Source: an uncultured Bacteroidota bacterium (lineage in GTDB: Bacteria > Bacteroidota > Bacteroidia > Chitinophagales > Chitinophagaceae). Taken from it: DNA of 64,000 nt. The stretch's first letter is position 1; every line of letters starts with the position of its first letter. Shown one piece after another: positions 60,806 through 64,000 of this stretch. The stretch is taken from contig CAIMDZ010000113.1 in NCBI GenBank assembly GCA_903839875.1, positions 62,001 through 126,000 of the forward strand, given 5' to 3'. The translations under genes and the position numbers were made by a program. The notes beneath the pieces were generated by a model. The model was not told the DNA's origin, did not search any database, and saw only the letters and a list, made by a program, of their open reading frames with translations.

Positions 60806-61429
60806 TCAAAAGTGCCAGTCCTGTTTCCATCTCATGAGTATATAATCCTCCAACAGCGGCATCACATCAACAGGGTGCTCTTTGTTATGCGCCCCATGCA
60901 GATAAGAGGCATCGGCTGTTGGGGTCAATAGTTTCCGTTCACGAATGTCATTGCGGCTGCAGTATTGATTTACGGGATTCCAGACGTGCCTCCAGAATGC
61001 TTCCGTTATGCCCCTGGTCAGGTAAACGTTTTTTATAGAAGGATGGTTGCGGAGTATCCTGACGATATCAACATAAACGAAATCGTCGAAATTATAGACC
61101 AGCGCTTTGTCAGAAAAGCCACCGAGGATTTTGTTGTGCTCAGGATTGTCTGCACAGGCATCATCTACCGAGCTGATGAGATCGGTAAGCGCAATCTTTT
61201 TATCATGGCAGAACTGCTTCCATTCAACAGGTGTTGCATTGATCAGCGATTGTCCGCCATAAAGCCGTGGCAATACATCCCAGAAGTAATTGCCGGCAGT
61301 CCGCCCATAAAACCATTCGGCAGAATTGGCAGGCCATTCAGGATTGAACGTACCCACGATCAGTGTATTGGGCTCAAAATCTATTCTTTCAAGATCCAGG
61401 TAGTTCCGGAATTTGTGGTTGCATGGCAT
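60806..61429 (-). CDS. Uracil-DNA glycosylase superfamily-like protein
   Basis: The 207-residue protein begins its core with 'TLIVGTFNPEWPANSAEWFY', then 'GRTAGNYFWDVLPRLYG'. This follows the UDG-superfamily pattern (L-I-x-G-T/S-F-x-P ... F-Y-G-x-x-x-N-x-F-W) of the deoxyinosine/uracil glycosylases. 'KIALTDLISSVDDACADNPE' and 'VYLTRGITEAFWRHVW' continue it. The C-terminal 'LLTPTADASYLHGAHNK' stands where the family has a (S/T)-P-S-x-A active-site loop. A start at 61528 is possible but adds 33 poorly conserved residues. Enzymatic activity is unproven. Confidence 0.65.
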   Translation of the reverse strand: MPCNHKFRNYLDLERIDFEPNTLIVGTFNPEWPANSAEWFYGRTAGNYFWDVLPRLYGGQSLINATPVEWKQFCHDKKIALTDLISSVDDACADNPEHNKILGGFSDKALVYNFDDFVYVDIVRILRNHPSIKNVYLTRGITEAFWRHVWNPVNQYCSRNDIRERKLLTPTADASYLHGAHNKEHPVDVMPLLEDYILMRWKQDWHF

Positions 61430-61630
61430 GTGGAGGCGGCTCTGTATTTTTTCAAACCTGAAAATTAAGCAGTTTCCGGTAAGTGACGTGAGATGTGTGC
61501 TGTTTCTTTTTGCATTCAGGCAGCTCATTATATCGCAATAGTGCTTTAGCGAACTATGAAATAACCCGACAATCGCCGCTGCATAAAAGTGAAGTTATAT
61601 CAGTAAAAATCCGGTTTCTGATTGACTCTT

Positions 61631-61838
61631 AGGGCATGTCAGGAAATAACTTGTACATATTAACTTGTTCTTTTACCTCGTTCATAATAATTTTCATTTG
61701 CCTCTGTGAGGGCTTCGCCGTTCCATTTTTTCTGCGTTGTAAAATCTTTAAATATTCCAGATATTCGCAGGTTTTACGCCTTAAAAAAGAGAAAAATAAC
61801 TGCGCCACTATTGCACGACTTATTTCCTGACAAGCCCT
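61631..61838. mobile_element. MITE-like element, family A, long form
   Basis: The 208-bp element has ends AGGGCATGTCAGGAAATAAC and (reverse) AGGGCTTGTCAGGAAATAAG. In reverse complement it matches 7292-7451 almost base for base, except for 48 extra bases near one end. No protein is encoded. It lies 114 bases ahead of the small secreted protein gene at 61952. Confidence 0.75.
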
Positions 61839-61951
61839 TTTAAAAAACGGACAGGTTCATTCTTTATTATTCCATTTACTTAATCAGGGCACGATTTTTA
61901 CATCCTGTTATCTGACTAATGTTATGTTTAAAACTATAAAACAGAGATAAT

Positions 61952-62194
61952 ATGAGAAAGATAATAATCGCACTTGCGTTAATCGGAATATCCTTTTCCG
62001 GAGCAATAGCGCAGACCAAGAGTTCGGAAACTAAAACAACGTGTAAGTGCGCTACAATGAAAAAAGGACATGTTCACAAGCATTCTGGCAGCACAACAAC
62101 TACAGGGGATGCTTACCAGGTATGCCGGGAAAAGGGTGGTCATTACGAATGCTGCACCCATTATAAAAAAGTGACCAAGGTACTGACAAAGTAG
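61952..62194 (+). CDS. Small Cys/His-rich secreted protein
   Basis: The 80-residue product has a signal peptide (MRKIIIALALIGISFSGAIA|Q) and a short mature chain with CKC, 'HVHKHSG', VCREKGGHYECC and a basic C-terminus. The five cysteines and four to five histidines could bind metal or form disulfides. I do not recognise a family. The next gene (34 bases on) has a similar signal peptide and layout, so the two look like a co-transcribed pair. Upstream, TATGTTTA is only a partial -7 match. Confidence 0.7.
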   Translation: MRKIIIALALIGISFSGAIAQTKSSETKTTCKCATMKKGHVHKHSGSTTTTGDAYQVCREKGGHYECCTHYKKVTKVLTK

Positions 62195-62228
62195 ACTAAT
62201 AAATTTTTTAACCCCTAAAAAAAAAGAT

Positions 62229-62675
62229 ATGAAACAAGTATTGATAGCGCTGGCACTAACAGCATTTGTATACACCAGTTCGGAGGCGCAGATGGTATGC
62301 AAGCCAGCGCCGGTAAAACATAAAACGTCGGTAAAGCACAAAAGCACCGTGACGTCAACGGCGATTGCTTGCCGGATGATACCGTTCCAGGCGTGTACCA
62401 TACTGCCCGACAGACGGTCGGTACGTTGTTACGCGACTACTGACTCAGACGAGCAGACTCAAACCGGAGCAGTAACTATGTACGGCCCAACGGGCCCCAT
62501 GCCAGGCGAGGTGGTGCATTTTAAGGTGCGCACCGTAGTAATAAAGGGCCAGGATAAGGGAAGCTTCTGTAAAAGAAATAAAGCCGGCAACGCAACGGTG
62601 TGTTCTCACCAGGGGTACCTACTCAGGGATGAAAACGGCTACTATAGCTACGCCGAGGCAGTGCCAAAAAAATAA
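62229..62675 (+). CDS. Small Cys-containing secreted protein
   Basis: The 148-residue product has a signal peptide (MKQVLIALALTAFVYTSSEA|Q). A Lys/Thr/His linker ('KHKTSVKHKSTVTSTA') follows, then a domain with six cysteines (IACRM, FQACTI, VRCYA, SFCKR, TVCSH and MVCK at the start). The end 'GYLLRDENGYYSYAEAVPKK' recalls a small beta-fold. It follows the 61952 gene and is closed by the terminator at 62718-62745. Function is unknown. Confidence 0.7.
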   Translation: MKQVLIALALTAFVYTSSEAQMVCKPAPVKHKTSVKHKSTVTSTAIACRMIPFQACTILPDRRSVRCYATTDSDEQTQTGAVTMYGPTGPMPGEVVHFKVRTVVIKGQDKGSFCKRNKAGNATVCSHQGYLLRDENGYYSYAEAVPKK

Positions 62676-62717
62676 ACACGACATGTGACTATAAAATAAT
62701 GCAAGCATGTACTTTTC

Positions 62718-62745
62718 GGGCGAATCTCCGGTCGGGGATTCGCCC
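62718..62745 (+). terminator. Rho-independent terminator after the small secreted pair
   Basis: The perfect 9-bp stem GGGCGAATC (62718-62726) and GATTCGCCC (62737-62745) has a 10-base loop. It is followed by TATGTTATTTTTG. Confidence 0.8.
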
Positions 62746-62900
62746 TATGTTATTTTTGATAGCTGCATAGCTCACCTGTCGGCTTACCGGCGCATATTTT
62801 ATTATAGTTGTCTTTACTAAACAGAAGCAGGGTTTAGGATAGTTATTGGTTACTCCATCTTTAGACCTTAGAAACTATCTTTCAATTGCGGGAGGCGACC

Positions 62901-62990
62901 AGCCGATAAAGGCTACTACCGGGAAATCAGCTATAAGACAGGTTTGGGAAGGATAGGGCAATGAAAGGGGAAGTGACGCTCATAAAGTGA
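62901..62990 (+). pseudogene. Decayed fragment of a T9SS type B (CHU_C) C-terminus
   Basis: The DNA aligns with the last ~95 bases of the 57705-59630 gene. Shared blocks are GCCGATA, ATCAGCTAT, GACAG, TTTGGGAAGGAT, GGCAATGAAAGGGGA and GTGACGCT, ending in a stop. A one-base loss after AGCTAT shifts the frame, and no upstream coding part remains. It lies in the otherwise empty 62746-63052. Confidence 0.8.
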
Positions 62991-63052
62991 GCATGGCGCT
63001 TTATTTCCTATGCTTACAAACTAAAAATATCTGGCTTGAGAAAAAGAAAAAT

Positions 63053-63082
63053 TTTGCTGTACCGATAAACTGTTTATTTTTG
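63053..63082 (+). promoter_or_regulatory. Promoter of tRNA-Asn
   Basis: TTTG (63053-63056), an 18-base spacer and a perfect -7 box TATTTTTG (63075-63082) precede the tRNA by 33 bases. The leader includes CCCAA...TTGGG, a small hairpin. Confidence 0.7.
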
Positions 63083-63115
63083 CAGTCCCAAAATAAGACT
63101 TGGGTGTAAAAACAT

Positions 63116-63189
63116 TCCTCCTTAGCTCAGTTGGTTAGAGCACATGACTGTTAATCATGGGGTCCCCCGTTCAAGTCGGGGAGGGGGAG
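63116..63189 (+). tRNA. tRNA-Asn (anticodon GTT)
   Basis: The 74-base cloverleaf has acceptor stem TCCTCCT/AGGGGGA with one G-T pair. The D arm is GCTC-AGTTGGTTA-GAGC. The anticodon arm CATGA-CTGTTAA-TCATG has GTT at 63150-63152. The T arm is CCCCG-TTCAAGT-CGGGG. The discriminator base is G at 63189. CCA is not encoded. Confidence 0.96.
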
Positions 63190-63306
63190 CAAGCCAGGAG
63201 CGGGTTTCAGACGATTACAGTTTGAGACCCGTTTTCATTTGCACAAGATTTGCACGATTTTTATTTTATTTCGCATAATATATCCAACCAATGACGATTT
63301 TTGCCA

Positions 63307-63546
63307 TTATTCCTTCCTGGCAACAACTTTTTTGCTCGCATTAGCTTTCCTTTTTACTTTTGATTTAGGATCAGGTTTTGTTGTCCGCTCACATTGGAAA
63401 GCGATAATAATATGGTTACCAGTAAATGTCATTACTGGCTCTGGGAGTGATGCCTTATAACCTTCCGGAATTTCCTTCTTGATTTTCTCATTGTCAAAAG
63501 AATTAATGCCAGTTTTAGTTTTTATTTTCTTAATGAATGTTATCAT
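63307..63546 (-). CDS. Small basic protein of unknown function
   Basis: The 79-residue product is rich in Lys, with a middle part 'YKASLPEPVMTFTGNHIIIA' and a basic tail 'PDPKSKVKRKANASKKVVAR'. I do not recognise it. Support for a real gene comes from a perfect -7 box TATTTTTG on the same strand (63571-63578), 24 bases ahead of the ATG. A palindrome (TTTTTGTTATGATAACAAAAA) overlaps that box and may be an operator. Confidence 0.5.
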   Translation of the reverse strand: MITFIKKIKTKTGINSFDNEKIKKEIPEGYKASLPEPVMTFTGNHIIIAFQCERTTKPDPKSKVKRKANASKKVVARKE

Positions 63547-63556
63547 TTTATTAATT

Positions 63557-63577
63557 TTTTGTTATGATAACAAAAAT
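63557..63577. promoter_or_regulatory. Palindrome over the -7 box of the small basic protein gene
   Basis: TTTTTGTTAT and ATAACAAAAA form a near-perfect inverted repeat centred at ~63567. The minus-strand -7 box TATTTTTG (63571-63578) lies within its right arm, the place expected for a repressor site. Confidence 0.45.
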
Positions 63578-63735
63578 ACAATATACCTTCAAATTTCAAT
63601 GTTAAGTTTTGAATGACATATAATACATATTATTCAAACGGGATTTAAACTGGGAAATGTTGATTGTGTGTTTATAAGAACAAAACCGGCGCGTGTTATA
63701 CTTCGCGCGGCATAAATCAGTGCAAGAAAATGTTC

Positions 63736-63817
63736 ACGCAAAGGCGCAGAGGCGCAAAGACACGAGTAATAATTGTTTGCTAATAAACACATTATGTAGT
63801 TATCAAGCTCGCAAAAT
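63736..63817 (-). repeat. Dispersed repeat ending in TTTGCGCCTTTGCG (copy 2)
   Basis: In reverse complement it reads TTTTGCGAGCTTGATAAC, ATAATGTGTTTATT and TTTGCGCCTCTGCGCCTTTGCG, colinear with 5057-5131. The 63579-63888 stretch otherwise has no gene. Confidence 0.55.
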
Positions 63818-63888
63818 CCATGTTTCGTTAATGCACTATTCTATCCCGTTTGCAGTATAGTTCTGGCTTAAAAAATTAAAATAAAAAA

Positions 63889-63912
63889 GGCGGGCTGTAT
63901 AGCAGCCCACCC
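63889..63912 (-). terminator. Terminator of the T9SS cargo at the window end
   Basis: The stem GGCGGGCTG (63889-63897) pairs with CAGCCCACC (63903-63911) with one mismatch, and is flanked by A and T runs, so it can work in both directions. Confidence 0.65.
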
Positions 63913-63932
63913 TTTTTAATCAATCAACAAAA

Positions 63933-64000
63933 TTATTGCTCCACTACGAAATGGAAAACTTTGTTTTCAGTTCCGGAACGAACATTCAACAGGTACATAC
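63933..64000 (-). CDS. C-terminal end of a T9SS type A cargo (5' part outside window)
   Basis: Reading from the window end on the minus strand gives MYLLNVRSGTENKVFHFVVEQ-stop (21 residues shown as the last codons). This is the final segment of a type A sorting domain (G-x-Y-x-x-x-V ... K-F-x-x-E). The passenger lies beyond 64000, so its nature is unknown. Confidence 0.75.
   Translation of the reverse strand, partial: MYLLNVRSGTENKVFHFVVEQ

Overview
The window looks like chromosomal DNA from a member of the Bacteroidota, most likely a Chitinophagales/Sphingobacteriales-type organism. Three things point there. At least seven secreted proteins carry the C-terminal sorting signal of the type IX secretion system (T9SS), a system restricted to this phylum. 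Many genes are preceded by the Bacteroidota -7 box TAnnTTTG rather than by a Shine-Dalgarno sequence. The family mix (DUF4129/DUF4350/MoxR/DUF58 cluster, SBBP and NHL repeat cargo, kynurenine-route tryptophan dioxygenase) is also typical. This placement is inferred from content; no marker gene such as 16S rRNA is present.

Layout. 1-5 kb: the end of a GT-C/TPR membrane protein, an orphan antitoxin-like gene, small membrane and secreted proteins, a DMP19-like protein and tryptophan 2,3-dioxygenase. 5-10 kb: an ABC-2 exporter pair, a small secreted protein next to a miniature transposon-like element, and a NamZ-type exo-muramidase. 10-16 kb: a 763-residue secreted protein with a possible caspase-like domain, lipoproteins and a T9SS cargo. 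16-20 kb: aroB-aroA-aroC on the minus strand. 20-27 kb: mnmA, then an AT-rich accessory stretch with two toxin-antitoxin modules (one broken) and several repeats. 27-34 kb: a lipoprotein-subtilase pair, an O-antigen ligase-like/glycosyltransferase pair and an ABC exporter. 34-41 kb: prfB, and divergently from it the SpoIIM-DUF4129-DUF4350-MoxR-DUF58 operon. 41-60 kb: mostly T9SS cargo (metalloprotease, SBBP, NHL, PKD proteins) with miaE, tsaE and a PagL-like gene among them. 60-64 kb: a secreted 35-residue-repeat protein, a UDG-superfamily-like protein, two small cysteine-containing secreted proteins, tRNA-Asn, and the C-terminal end of another T9SS cargo running off the window.

The housekeeping genes work in tRNA modification (mnmA, miaE, tsaE), translation termination (prfB), aromatic amino acid synthesis (aroB, aroA, aroC) and tryptophan breakdown (kynA). 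Most of the remainder is envelope and secretion biology: surface cargo, glycan assembly, lipid A and peptidoglycan trimming, and export.

The intergenic DNA is unusually rich in dispersed repeats. I see two MITE-like families with two copies each, one nested element, a roughly 75-bp palindromic family with four copies, CCCGAT...ATCGGG palindromes, a 52/53-bp tandem array, and a 150-bp duplication rich in TTCCGG. Some of these repeats sit inside or at the end of genes and are translated. I did not find a clearly new multi-gene system. The best leads are the caspase-like secreted protein, the in-frame repeat insertions and the miniature elements.
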